This document shows, in pieces, positions 24,106 through 37,447 of a stretch of 64,000 nucleotides of DNA. Where the stretch lies: NCBI RefSeq assembly GCF_037038585.1, contig NC_092520.1, forward strand, positions 196,518,706 to 196,582,705, written 5' to 3'. Under the pieces are notes generated by a model. It did not search any database and was not told the origin of the DNA. It was given only the letters and a program-made list of their open reading frames with translations. How positions within the stretch are numbered: the first letter of the stretch is position 1; every line of letters begins with the position of its first letter. A program made the translations under genes and the position numbers. The stretch comes from Patagioenas fasciata (lineage: Eukaryota > Chordata > Aves > Columbiformes > Columbidae).

Positions 24106-25167
24106 TACCTTGACGTCAGTAAAACCTTTGACACAGTCCCTCACAGCATCCTCACAGCTAAGGTGAGGAGGTGTGGTCTAGACAATAGAGTAGTGAGGTG
24201 GGTTGCAAACTGGCTTAAGAAGAGAAGCCAGAGAGTAGTAGTCAATGGTGCGGAGTCTAGTTGGAGGCCAGTGGAATGTCTCAGGGGTCAGTACTGGGGC
24301 CAATATTATTCAATATATTCATTAACAATTTGGATGAGGGAATTGAGTGTACTATCAGCAAGTTTGCTGATGACATGAAGCTGGGAGGAGTGACTGACAC
24401 GCCAGAAGGCTGTGCTGCCATCCAGCGGGACCTGGACAGGCTGGAGAGTTGGGCGGGGAATAACCTGATGTAATTTGACAAGGGAAAGTGTAGAGTCCAG
24501 CATCTGGGCAGGAACAACCCCAGGTTCCAGTATAAATTGGGGAATGACATGTTAGAGAGCAGCGTAGGGGAAAGGGACCTGGGGGTCCTGGTGGACAACA
24601 GGATGACCATGAGCCAGCACTGTGCCCTTGTGGCCAGGAAGGCCAATGGCATCCTCAGGTGTATTACAAGGGGACTGGTCAGTAGATCGAGAGAGGTCCT
24701 CCTTCCCCTCTACTCCGACCTGGTGAGACCCCCTCTAGAATATTGTGTCCAGTTCTGGGCCCCTCAGATCAAGAAGGACAGGGAACTGCTGGAGAAGGTC
24801 CAGCATAGGGCAACAAAGATGATTAAGGGAGTGGAGCATCTCCCTTACAAGGAGAGGCTCAGGGAGCGGGGTCTCTTTAGTTTGGAGAAGAGGAGACTGA
24901 GGGGTGACCTTATTAATGTTTATAAATATATAAAGGGTGCGTGCCATGAGGATGGAGTCAGGCTCTTCTCGGTGGCAAAAAATGATAGGACAAGGGGTAA
25001 TGGGATCAAGCTGGAACACAAGAGGTTCCACTTAAATTTGAGAAAAAAACTTCTTCTCAGTGAGGGTGACAGAGCACTGGAACAGGCTGCCTAGGGATGT
25101 TGTGGAGTCTCCTTCCCTGGAGATATTCAAAACCTGCCTGGACATGTTCCTGTGCAACCTCACCTAG
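24106..25167 (+). pseudogene. CR1 ORF2 remnant, reverse transcriptase C-terminal half
   Basis: Encodes the region from RT motif A through the C-terminal domain but is broken. About 7 nt are lost just before motif B (near 24270), which removes the first residues of SSGVPQG and shifts the frame. A TAA at 24471-24473 replaces a GAA codon after 'NNLM'. An extra A in the run near 25045 shifts the frame again before the normal TAG at 25165-25167. The FADD motif survives near 24363 as '[10 protein letters not shown]'. The frames at 24163-24378, 24261-24473 and 24537-25094 are pieces of this one dead ORF. Confidence 0.9.
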
Positions 25168-25242
25168 GCATTCCTGCTCCAGCAGGGCGATTGGACTAGT
25201 TGATCTTTTGAGGTCCCTTCCAATCCCAAACATACTGTGATA
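24106..25242 (+). mobile_element. 5'-truncated CR1 LINE, young subfamily, damaged
   Basis: The same subfamily as the 5.4-7.5 kb copy and nearly collinear with its 3' half. It starts inside RT motif A ('taccttgacgtcagtaaaacctttgac') and runs to the tail 'catactgtga', where only one tail octamer remains. By eye it differs from the first copy by a few percent plus small indels. Confidence 0.93.
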
Positions 25243-25785
25243 AAATTATTTTGGGCTTTGAGCGATATTTGTTGCAAGAAAGAGAACAGCATTGTCAGAA
25301 GGGGTAACTTCTATGAGCATGACGAGATTTATACAGTCAGTGCAGGTTAGTCTGGTTTCTTCTTCTTGCTGTTTTTCTGCTGTTTTTTTCAAACTACCCT
25401 TCCCAATAGAAATAAAGGTCTCCTGCTCTGGAGGAGGGATGCTTCAATATGCTGTGAAAGCATTTGTGGAACCATCTGAGGGGGAGTGTTTTGAGAGGCA
25501 TTTAGAGCACTATGGAATTAGTTAGGAAAGCATATATGTGTTAATATATCTTCTGTTCACAAGTCTTCTTTGGATTATTCCTGCTATGTCTTAAATAATT
25601 TTGCAACTGCCCATTAAGGACAGCAGTGGAAAATGTATTCTTTCTCATTTTCCTTTGTCTTCTTTCAAATCAGCAAATACAATAAACTTTTATTTGTCTT
25701 GACTATATGCATTACAAAACCAATATAAGTTCCATGGCATTATACAAAATCCAGTCATGGAAAAGAACTACGTATTTCTATCTCA
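25243..25785. other. Gene-free stretch between two CR1 copies
   Basis: No recognisable motif. The 77-codon frame at 25292-25525 has no known similarity that I can see. Confidence 0.5.
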
Positions 25786-27265
25786 TAGAATCACAGAATT
25801 GCTGATGCTGAAAGGAGCCTCTGGAGATTGTCTTCTCAAAGCAGAGTCAGCAAAAACAGGTTACTCAGGACCCTATCTAGCTGGGTTTTGAATACCTCCC
25901 AAGGACAGAGACTCTGCAACCTCTCTGGAAAACTTGCTCCAATATTTGATATTTTTTCATGTATTGAAGTCAAATTTCTTGTTTTAATTTCTTGGTGGTT
26001 GTCTTATCGTTTGATGTCACTAGAAGTCCAGCTCCTTTTGATTCCTCACCCATCAGATATCTAGACATGAGTAAGATCCCTCTTGAGCCTTCTTATCTCC
26101 AGGCTAAACTGATCCAGCTGTCTCAACCTCTCCTCATACCACATAAGTTTCAGTCACCTGATAATATTCATCAAAGATTGTTATCTTTGTGGCCCTTCAT
26201 TGGACTCTGTCCAGGATATCCATGTCTGCCTTATACTGGCAAGACTAGGACTGAGCACAGTACTCTGGCTGTATTTAACAAGTCCTGAACACAGACGAGG
26301 GATCGCCTCAGCCTCCTGGCAACATTACTCCTCATGCAGCCCACGAGGCTGCTAGCTTCCTTTGACACAGGGTTGAACAGTCAGCTTAGCGTCTATCAGG
26401 ACCTGAGGTCTTTTCCTGGAGAGCTGCTTCCCAGATGGTGGGCCCTCAGCAGGTACTGGTGCCTGAGGTTATACTCGACATTTCCTTTTGTTGAAGTTTA
26501 GGAGGTTCATCTATGCCTGTTGAGGTCTCTCTGATTGGCAGCATAACTATCTGATCTAACCAATGCTCCCAGTTTCGCACGTTCTACAAACCTGCTGTGG
26601 GTGCGGTATATCCCATCATCCATACCATTAATGAAGTGAAAAGTATTGGTCCCATTCTTGACCTCTGAGGCACATCATTAAAGACTGCCCTTCAGCTGAA
26701 CTTTGTGCCACTAATGATAACCCTTTGATACTGGCAGTTCAGCCAGCTTTCAATTCATTTCACTGTCCAATTAACTAGTGTGTAATTTATCAGTTTGTTA
26801 GTGGAATGTTATGACATTGTGGAAAGGCTTGCTAAAGTCAAGTTATACAACACTCTCCCCTCATCTACTCTTAGCCATTTCATCATCAAAGCTGATTATG
26901 AGTTTGATTAGGCATGATTTCCCCTTCATAAATCCATGCTGACAACTCCCAAATGCCACCTTTTCCTTCATGAGTTTAGAAATGTTTTCCAGGATTATTT
27001 GTTCTACCACCTTCCTGGGGATTGAAATGAGGCTTAGCAGCTCACTAGAGGATCACCAGATGCTCCTTCTTGCCCTTCCTAAAGATGATAGTGATTGTTA
27101 TTTTCCTTCAGGCCTCAAGAACCTCCTTCACTTACCATGACCTTTAAAAAATAATTGAGAGTGGCCTTACAATGCCAGCTCCCTCAACACTCCAGATACG
27201 TCCCATCATGTCCTATAGATTTGCACTTTTCCAGTTTGTGTAAATATTGCTTAACATTTGTCAGG
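25786..27265 (-). mobile_element. Old CR1 LINE copy, about 1.5 kb
   Basis: Reverse-complement CR1. It begins with the tail region 'atagaatcacagaattgctg' and 'aaaggagcctctggagat'. Further along come older-subfamily ORF2 words: 'cccttcattggactctgtccag', 'ttcctttgacacagg', 'catccataccattaatgaag', 'ttgacctctgaggcacatcattaaagac', 'tcataaatccatgctgac' and 'ccaccttcctggggattg'. Many substitutions and stops leave no coding capacity. It faces the plus-strand CR1 ending 540 bp to its left. Confidence 0.88.
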
Positions 27266-27274
27266 GAGTCATGA

Positions 27275-27442
27275 TTTTTGACAATGTCACAATCCTACGT
27301 GTTTTCATACTACCCTGTGCTTGCTTTGTATGACTGTGACCAAGCACCATTTCCACTTTACCAAAAAGTATCGCAGAAAAGGAATGCATACACAGCAACT
27401 GCCTTTTTTGGCAATGTCATATCCCACATGTTTTCATACTTC
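27275..27442. repeat. Imperfect direct repeat, period about 130 bp
   Basis: 'tttttgacaatgtcac' to 'gtgttttcatact' at 27275-27312 recurs as 'ttttttggcaatgtcat' to 'atgttttcatact' at 27404-27442. Looks like an old local duplication. The overlapping short frames on both strands are not convincing genes. Confidence 0.6.
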
Positions 27443-30400
27443 TCTATGACTGGCAAGAGTCCATTTTTTGAAACTATCATACTAATTTGGTCTCTGAGCA
27501 GCATCTTATTAAGCACCTTTTTTCCTTCAGACCAGGAAACGATCATATCGGAAAACATATAGAATTACATACATAAACAAATATATATATAAATGATGCA
27601 CAAATATGTACAAAAATTCTAATAATAACACACATATATATAATTTACATATATATTTTTATCTGAATATGCATTTGTGTATGTTCATTTATACAGATGT
27701 AAAAGTTAATTATATGGATCCTTAAAGGTGCAGGTATAAAATGTAGAAAACATTCTGTAGTAAAAGTTGCTTTGGGGTACCCCATGTTAGAAGACTGCTA
27801 AGCTCTTCAAAGCGGTTCCACTTGGATCATGCTCCTTGCTGAATTCAGTTCCTCAATGAATTGTATGCATCAACAATCCTTGAGGCCTGGTAGGCTGATT
27901 TTCTAGAAAGTCTATTTGCATTTGTTTACTTCATGTCCACCAAATACATGTATGCATACATTGTCAGACAAACTTCCGAGGCTGAAAGGAGGAATTTTCT
28001 CAGCTGAAAAATGTCACAGGGTCAGAAACATATTCAGAAGTGAATGTCATCGTGTAGGTAGGGGCTGTGTGTTGAATGGAGTGTGAGCTGACCCTGCTGT
28101 TGTGCCCCATCTCAGCCTTGATAACGGGACAGACACATCCTCCTGCTGGAGGCTTATGTCATCACTTGTGTGGTGTAGGATGAAAAGCACACTGTCTATG
28201 ATTAAACTGGCCTGGGAGGCCAAAGACTCTCTGTGGATGATGATTACTCAGTTCTATCCAAATCAAACATTTTCTTTAATCTTTAAAAAAAATCTTTAAA
28301 GTGTTCTTTACACTAAAATAAAGCCACCAACACAAAAAATACCCAAACCCTCAAAACAAAACAAAAAATATTGGAAGTAACAATGAGTCTTCCATACAGA
28401 AAGAAATTTCAACTAAATCTCTGATACAATTAGAGCACCAACTGTCCAGAACACAATTCTCAAGGCAGCTGCAAGCATGTTACCAATTTGGCAGTGGTCA
28501 TAATTTTAAAATTATTTATAAGTACATTCCTAAATATTTACAAAAATACAATAGTATTTGTGGTTCTCAAAGGATTTCTTCACTGTATTTCAACAAAGGC
28601 TGACATTTAGAGAGCTCTTTCTAGTAAAGTTTACTCTATAACAAACCACATACTGCGATTTCAAGCATGGGTTTGCACTAGATAGATTTATCATTGCAGT
28701 TATTTAATTGTTTTTCTGTAATCAGACCTACAAAATGTAACTGAATCTAAAGCATACTCTTTAAATTTATGTGGTAGCAACAGTGTGCAAGAAGCCCATG
28801 CTGTGTCAACAAGAGGTGATACCCCTACACACTGCACAGAAAGGTGAATCCCCTGAAGTATGAGCTATTAGGTTTATGTGTGACAGCAAGTATACCATTG
28901 TGGAATATTAGCAAGACAAAAAGGCAACAGGACATTTCATTCCCCCAAAGTAGGGAACTAAAACCGAAACAGTAGGGAATGAGCTACAAGAGAAGCAAGG
29001 GACATGCTCTTTGCTTCCCATATGGCAGAAAACAGACCACACACCCCAGAGTAATATGTGAGTTGCAAAATACTCATACTTGCTCTTTCATTTGTCCAGT
29101 GCTAGAACTTCTAACCATTTGATAAGTCAGAATAATAGATGATTTAAAAAATATGAAAATATTGTTAAGTATTTGGTGAATAAAATTATGATATCACAAA
29201 CAAAATTTAAATGTGTCAGTGCAATACATTCCAAACATAGTAAATTAAATGTATAACAATTGCTATTGTCAGATAAATTTCATTCTTAATTATATTACTT
29301 TGTACATGGCTCTATTTATTTCATTTTCTTTCTCTAAACTATATCATCTAACTGTAGTGCAATAAAGACGTTTACATGCTATTTCATAAAGATATGTGAT
29401 TATTGTCTTAGTCCACAAAAAAATAAAAGACTCTTTCATTAGAAGTTCAAAATTGGTATGGTTCCAAAATTTTTCTTGAAGATAAATAACCTATGAATTT
29501 AAATATTTTAAAACTACATGCATCTGCAATGTGATAAAACAACTATCAAATAAGAAAAATAATCTGTTGTCTCATGCGCTTTTCCTCCATGTCCTCTACC
29601 CAAAACCTGTTTTAAGTACCTCTGTCTAAACATAAAAAAATGCAGCATCGGTGGATCATCATTTCATAATAAAAGCAAGAGAAAATAAATTTTCAGGTAA
29701 AGTAGATATGTTTCTTTTCAAAAACTGGACTGATTATTGACCGAAATTCATTTGACTAATCTAATGAATGGGGTGGATTATTAATTATTGTCTCTTGGAT
29801 TGATGAATGCTTGGTTGTTTCTCAAAGAATTACAAATTAAATGGATAATGGAGACTGCTGCACTGGACAAAAGACCATAAGAAAATGGAAAGACACAGGA
29901 TAGGTGTAGTCTAAAGGAACCTGCAATTTAAGTTATATTCTAATCCTGTATACCTTTAAGGACGATTCATATCTTTTCATGACATGTCTAAAATATGACA
30001 AGAGAATCACCCCCAGGGGGTTTATTTCTTTGACTGTAAAGGGAGTCTCAGTCACTCACATGATTAACTCCCAGGCATCTAAAGCATGGTCTGCTGAATT
30101 CCATCCATGACAGTCTTCTGTGCTACTCGTTATGCATAGACACCTTTCACAAAAGAAACAGATAAAATGAGAACTCACATCTGTTCTAAGACAAATTTAC
30201 ACATTTCTGTAGCTTAAATAGAACAGGACAATATACCTAGAGGAGAATGAAAATCCAAATTTCTCATCAGCTATGATCTGAAGATTTGTGGGAAAGCGAT
30301 TATGTAGTCATAAGCATACTGTGAATACGGTAAGAAATGATCAACATAAATCTTTCATACTCACATAGAGTATTCATATGTAGATATTCCAAAACGTAAC

Positions 30401-33400
30401 AAGGGCTTTAATCTGAGTTTTCCAAAATTAATGCAGAAAACTTATGGGGAAAAAAAGGTAATTCAAGAAGCAATAGGATGTGGCACTAATTGCAATTTTA
30501 CTAATAAATGACTGATGGTGGTTAACACTTTTGTATAAAGATGCATTAGAGTGTCTGAAGATTTTGATTATAAAAATTTCTTAAATCAAGATTACAGACT
30601 AATCTTTGCTGATGTAATGTCTTTGTCTCTATTCTAGATTCCCAGAATTCTGGGGATTATTTGTCCCAAGAGTTTGTTTTTCCTCATGTCATCTAGGCCC
30701 TGAATCTGCCTGCTGTTATTCCTGCAACATCACACTTTTCTGAGTGTTAACAGTTTCTGGCCCTTCATCTGACTTTCCCAAGCTTATGACGTTATTTTGC
30801 AAGGAAATACCCATTTACGAATACGTACTAGGAAAGTCAGCCTTAACATGGAGATTTGAAATGTTCTGAATAGTGAAGTCCTGTCTTTTACTCATTCTAG
30901 CCCTGTTGAGCCGCTCACATGTGTTGGGCACTGCATGTTGACATATGATTTTATTGTACATTCCACAAAGAAAAGCATGACCTCTAAACTCCTTTCCTTA
31001 TGCATTATTAACTGAAAAGTGGGCTTCTGAGTTGCTGCTACAAAGCAGTTTTGAGGACAAAAAAGGACAAAGAATGACAACATTGTCTGCTAGCATCCTA
31101 GAAAGATGTTAGCACTCTGAAAGAAGAAATCCCTGTTAATATAAAGCCTTTCTTCCTCCTAGCAATCAATCAGACTCATATCAACCTAGAAGTACCATTC
31201 AAACAATACATTTGCATAGACTCTAAATGCTCATTACTTCTTCTAAGAGGTCTACGTATGGAAACGAAGAATATGAATGTCATATTTTTTTGTAAAGCCA
31301 TTCAACAACATTGAAGACAGAGAAATCTCTGCTCATTCAATCCACACTCTAGTTGGTCTGACTGAAATAATCATTCATAATTCGGCTGGAGGAGAAATAC
31401 TGGCCATACATACATCTACTTTCTGTCGTAATGATGTAGAGAGGACTCTCTTTACCTGCCTTTATGACCTCTATAGTCCTATGCTTGGTAAACTGGATTT
31501 CTGAACAGCTCCAGGATGTCTTTTAAAGTTCTGACCCAAGGGGGGAGACATTTATTTTTAAACTGCTATTGTGAACAATAGTTATCAAATTAGCTTAAAA
31601 ACCCAAAACAGGATAACAACAGAAGAAAAATAATTTAGGAGTATTAGCTAATAAAATTTATTATGCCTCCCAAGGTAGTTTGCAATACGAAGATGCTATT
31701 TTTTTCAGGTCAATGAAACTAAAAATCCCACAAAACCTTAAGCTGATGAGAGCAGACCTCTTTGAGAAATGTTGTTTTAAAAGATTAGTAAATCAGTATG
31801 TATATCAATAACTGCTTACACCCATAATACTACACTTTTCCTATTTATTTTTAACTGACAAAGTTAAGCATGAGAAGACTTCTACTTTACTTCTGATGTA
31901 TGGGTGATACACTAACATAGTTTATCTCTTGGTAGCAGTTTTTTAATGAAACTTTTCATCAAATGTGGTTGTGATAGTCTTGACTCAAGCCTTATTTTTT
32001 AATGTTGTACAATGAATTCTTCATTCAGTATGTGGTTGCTTAGTAAAAGCTGAAGTACATTTAACCTGAATTGAATAACTAGGTGTTCATCTGGAGAGAA
32101 TAACTGACTTTGAAAACATTATTGACATTAATGGATTCACTTTGGATTTATGGATAAGTAATTTAGATCTCAATCTAACCTACAAAAATACATTCTAAAA
32201 AAAGCTGATTTACACACTCAGAAAGGGGAGGTGAGACAAAAGAATTACTCTCACTTAACCGTAGGCATGTAACTAGAACATATAAAGTACAAGCCTCATC
32301 TTTCTACAGATTCTATATAACGGTAGGAGAAGAGTTAGATGCTCACATTTAAATGATACATTTTATTCCCATTGTAGAAACTATTGGCTGAGTGAATACT
32401 AAACTTTCATGCTGTCACTCAGTTTTACACATGGGTGTTTGCTGGAGGTTTATAAGTACAGGTACTCATCTCTGGACCTGTCACTTCATTTTCTACATGT
32501 GCTAACATAGTTCAAGCTCTGAAATAAAGGCTGTTCATGCTGATTGTAGAAAACATTCACTCAAAGTAATTTGAATTGAGCGTTAAATTAAGTTTTTTGA
32601 TAATGTAAAAAGAATTCTAACATTAAGGGTAAACCCTGTAGGATATGCAAAAAAGACTTTTTGTGTCATTTAGATACTCTTTTATCAGCTAAATAATATT
32701 CTCAGTAGTTGTAATTCTATGTAATTTTAAATATTCTGTGTATACATTGCAGCAATTAATAATCCAAATATTGGAATGTTATTAGCATCTTGAGATGATC
32801 TTCTCTACTAATATCATATGCCAGAAATCATTATCCTAAACAGAATTCAAAGAGCTGAAGCCAGAAAATATGTGTCTTCTTTCTTTTCAAGTGTTTTTGT
32901 CACCAAAAACCAATCATATTCTGTAATTCCTCTGAATGTTATTCAATTACATGCACATAGTCTTTGGAGTGACCTAGGGAATGCATTTCATCTACATTCC
33001 ATAGTCATGGAAAATTTTAATTACTTTGCTCCTCTTAATATATTTTTTATTGCATTCATAAGGATCAAAGAGCATCCTCTGTTGGTTAGTACAACATCTG
33101 ATTCTGTTGTGTTACTAGCTTAATGTAGTCTTGTGAATAGGGTAACTGATGGTGTTATGAAAGGGTATGGTTTCAATTCCTGATGAGGATTTGCTTTCAT
33201 TAAAATTTCTTTTATTAACATCTACATTCTTCTTACTGGGATGTGACTAAATTAATTTTTCGTTTTAAATTATTTTTCTCATATTTCTAATTGGTGTATC
33301 CAGAAGCCTGGGAGCATGAAACCAATAAGGAAGACATTAGAATAACAAGAGAGATCTCTAGACAAACTTTTATTCTTATATTAAACTATAGTCTTATTAT

Positions 33401-34541
33401 TTTGGAAAAGAGACTTTCAAATTCTAACTTAAACTTCTGATGGAAGATTAAAATGTGATCTGCAGGTGATCTGCAGTTTTAGCTGAACAAGATTTGGGTC
33501 TTATTTTATGATTAGGAATGGCATTAAGAATCACAAATACAGCAGCTGTAAAAGAATAACTTTGCTGTTTGAAGAGCATCCCTTGTACTGGATAAACCAA
33601 AATCAGCATTTTTCTGTGAATTCAAGATGAACTGTAGGAAAGGGTTACCTTAAGTGATTGTCAATTACTTCTAGATGACCAAGGTCAGTCATGAGTATTT
33701 GATGGGTTTGATTATGATAATTATTTTCTATGCAGGCCTAGCTGTTAGCTTATTTCAATGCTCCTTCTTCCAGGCCAAGAGTTAAAGACTCAGAAGGGCC
33801 TCTCAGATACATAAGCAAGAGCATTTACCTACTATCACAAATGTAAGTCTGTTGTATCATTATCTCACACACAAGATGCAGTTTTACCTCAAAAAAAAGA
33901 TGTCATAGAATCAAAAGGACTCAGAAAAAAGGAAAAATAAAGTGATGACACTCAGTTGAATGACTTTCATTTATTTACTTAAAATACAGTCAAACTGTAG
34001 AACTTGTTACCACAGGATGCCTTACACATTTGGAAAATTATATAAATTTGAAGAGAAATTGAGCACATTATTAGAAGACAAAGCCACAAATACTACCAAA
34101 CTTAGAGGAACTACACTGGCTCAGAAACTCCCAGACTTCAAATATATTAGAAAGTATTAGAACAAAGTTTCATTACATAGTTTTCTACAGTAATGCTTCT
34201 TCCTAGGTATCTACTCTAAATGTCATTGGAGAAAAGCAGATGTCTGTATCAGTACACCTGTTCTATGTGCCTTAATCAGGCCTTAGATGCACCATTTTTC
34301 ACAGACAGGAAGGCTGGCTCAGGATCTGGTAGAAGACAGCCAGCTATCTACCAAATGTGAAGCAAATCCATGCTTAACAGTATATGAAACATACAGCTTG
34401 CTCCATGTTTGCCCACAATGCATTTGTACAAACTTGTCCATGACAATACTGAAGTCAAGGCCATCAGAACCTTGGATGCTATTTAATTCGGCAAGAAAGA
34501 AAATATGATTCTCCTTTATTGTTCAGGCTCCTATCTCTATT

Positions 34542-34579
34542 TGTATCATCCACTGACACCTGTATCATCCACTGACACT
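34542..34579. repeat. 19-bp tandem duplication
   Basis: TGTATCATCCACTGACAC plus one base, twice in a row, differing only in the last base. It is followed by a doubled 'gatatttt'. Confidence 0.9.
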
Positions 34580-37127
34580 AGATATTTTGATATTTTGGTA
34601 TAATTTTTATATGGTCCAGCTACATAACCTTGACTCAAACTTCCATGAAAACTGACAAGTTGTGAAGAAGGATTGTGAACAAGAACATAGAATAGAGCTA
34701 TGTAAGATTAAAGAGTTAAGATTACTAATACAAGGATACTCAGCAGTTCAAGGATAGAGGAAGAAAAACACTGACATGAAAATATATAAAATTGTAAGAA
34801 AAAAAGAAGTCAAGAAGACAGCAGCTCAGCAACACTGGGTACCAGCCCATTCAAAGAAGCAATGGAGGCTCACCTGTTTGACCTGATTGATAACTGACAA
34901 GCCAGCAAAGACGCTTCAATTACTTTATTGAAGGTGGTGAACATATTGATAGTTAGCTAAGTAACTGCTTTATCCTAAGTATCTACTGTGTGTTAGTCAT
35001 AGATATCTACATTATACTTCCAACTTGTGTGTAAAAACCTTTGTTGGATCTCTCTGCATGAAGTGTAAGGTGCACAGAAAAAGTGACCCAGAGAGGGAGG
35101 GCTACAGTGTCTTTTGAAAGTGTTTCACACTCTGTAGGCAAATACATTTTGTTTGATCTTTCAGACATTGACTTTCCCATGTGCTCATTAACTCATAACA
35201 ACTAATTTCTTAGTATAAAAAGGGAAAATAAATAACCCAAACTCTTCCATTAGTTTTAAATTTCACTTATCTAGACCATTACATGACTGGTTTCTTGTCC
35301 ATCTCAGTTGTAATAGCAAATTTTGCCTGATTTGTAATTCATACAATTAGTCTTCTTTCAATCCTGATAAGTGCTATGAGTTCAAAATTTGACTTGTTCC
35401 AATGCATATAAATGTTAATTTTCACTCCATTGCCTATACTAGAATGCAATTATTTTGCAATCACAAATACAGTTTATAAAAGCAATGACCATTGAATTTA
35501 AGAATTATTTAAACCTTATCTCTGTGTTGAGGTCATAGGCTTTCTTTTGATGACAAAAACTGCTCTTATGATAGTAATCTTCATGCCTTTTCTTATTTGA
35601 AGGCACTCTCTTTTTTTCTGTTTTGGACCTAGCAGCTGCTTTTGATCATCACATGTAGTATTACAGAATCCTTGTGGAAATATAGTGAATGACTTACTTC
35701 AGAGAAGTCCCACTTCATGTTTAGAACAATATTAATTAGATTTTTGTTCTTTTTCTATTACATTGCAACCGGGAGATACTCCAAAAAAAAGCAGTTTGTC
35801 CTGTCACATGTATATTGTACTTTACTTTGTATAGTGTATTTTATTTTGTCACATGTGTATTGTGTTTTATATTTTACATTTATTTTATACCTCTGCAGTT
35901 AGGATGATAGAAGTATATAAATCGTTTATACGAGTAAGTATTGGCTGCTCAACTGTGTCAAGTTCCATCCTCAGAGCTGGTTCAAACAGGTTTCTGAAAG
36001 GTCAGATAAACTATTGTATGTGCATTTCAGCCTTGATGAACAACGTGACATGCCACAGAGTTAGACATATTAATACAACTCATTCTGATTATTACTGATG
36101 TTTTTAAAATGAATACTCAGAAAATCTCTTTGGCCTTTGATATAGCAATGCAAATCAACCTCTGATTCACTGTTATCAGTCAAAAGAGCATTACTTCAGG
36201 ATGGTATGGTGCACCGTGTCCTTTTGCCAGCAGTAGATCACAGAGTTTTAACTATCTGGTGATCCCAGAATTCCCGAATGATCACAAGAACATTTGAGGC
36301 TCACTAGTGAGTTGGGTATGAAGACAATACTGATTTATATTAGACGCATAAATATTGCTTAGATTTTCATGTTCAGATGTGCAAGGAAAATTCTGATTTC
36401 CACAGCTTAATTTTCTTTCTACATGCAGTGTTTCATTTTCCATCTAGGATATCTAGAGTTTCAATTAACTACAACTGTAGCTTTAGGTTTTATCTTTCCA
36501 ATAGTCTTAATGATTAAAGATTTATCAGCTCTTCTTGGAGAGTTCAAAAGCGTGATTGTGTATTTGATTGTCTTCTGCAATCCATATCAGCTAAATAGGA
36601 AGCACTAGACTTGGAGCCAGTAGACCTTGGTCAAAAGTTAGTAAATTCCATCCTTATACACATATCTGGAATACAAGATAGAAATGCACTCACTGAAAAA
36701 GGGAAAACTAAGCTACTCAAAGAAGCTGCTTCTGTTGATTATAGTTTAGTATTTTCACTAGAACTTTTCAAGATTGTCTAACTCATATATTTAATACAAA
36801 ACTGTATTTCTCACATTTAAAATTATCTGAGGGTTTTCCTTTTTTTTTTTTCCTCTTTTTTCTTTGTTTATTTCATTTCAGTTTTGTTAGAACTTCAGTT
36901 ACCTAGCCACCTTATAAGTGTGATTAAATGTCTGAAACTCTTTTAGTATGAGATACTTTAAAATCTGAGTTGGTTACATGTCTTTTAAACTTTCCTTTTT
37001 TTTTTTTTTTTGGCAGGTTTATATTATTTATAACCCTCTAGAACTTTTTCTAAACAATTTTCTGTATGAACTGGCTTAGAATGGATTTTTAGTCTTTCAT
37101 TTATTCATTCACATCTGACAGCATCAG

Positions 37128-37232
37128 GTGTTTTGTCATCTGTTTGTTTGGGGTTTGGTGGTTTGTTTTGTTTTGTTTTGTTTGTTTGGGGGTTTTGCTG
37201 TGTTCTTTGTGTTTGTTTGTTTGGGTTTTTTT
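37128..37232. repeat. G/T-rich simple sequence
   Basis: Runs of TTTG, TTTTG and GGTTT units. The hydrophobic frame at 37128-37373 is a by-product. Confidence 0.8.
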
Positions 37233-37370
37233 ACAGTTAATTTGTGGGCAAGAACCACTAGAAAAATCACCTTGTGTGTGTTTAGTTATTGCAATCTTGT
37301 CAGCATAGATTCTGAGACTACAATTGATTCCTTGTGGTTGTATTTAGATACTTTCAGTCTTCCTCAGTGT

Positions 37371-37447
37371 TAAAAAACAAACAAACAAGAAAACAAGAAA
37401 ACAAACAAAAAACAAACAAACAACAACAACAACAAAACAACCATCAC
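37371..37447. repeat. A/C-rich simple sequence
   Basis: AAAC, AAAAC and CAA units. Roughly complementary to the G/T-rich tract 140 bp to its left. Confidence 0.85.
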
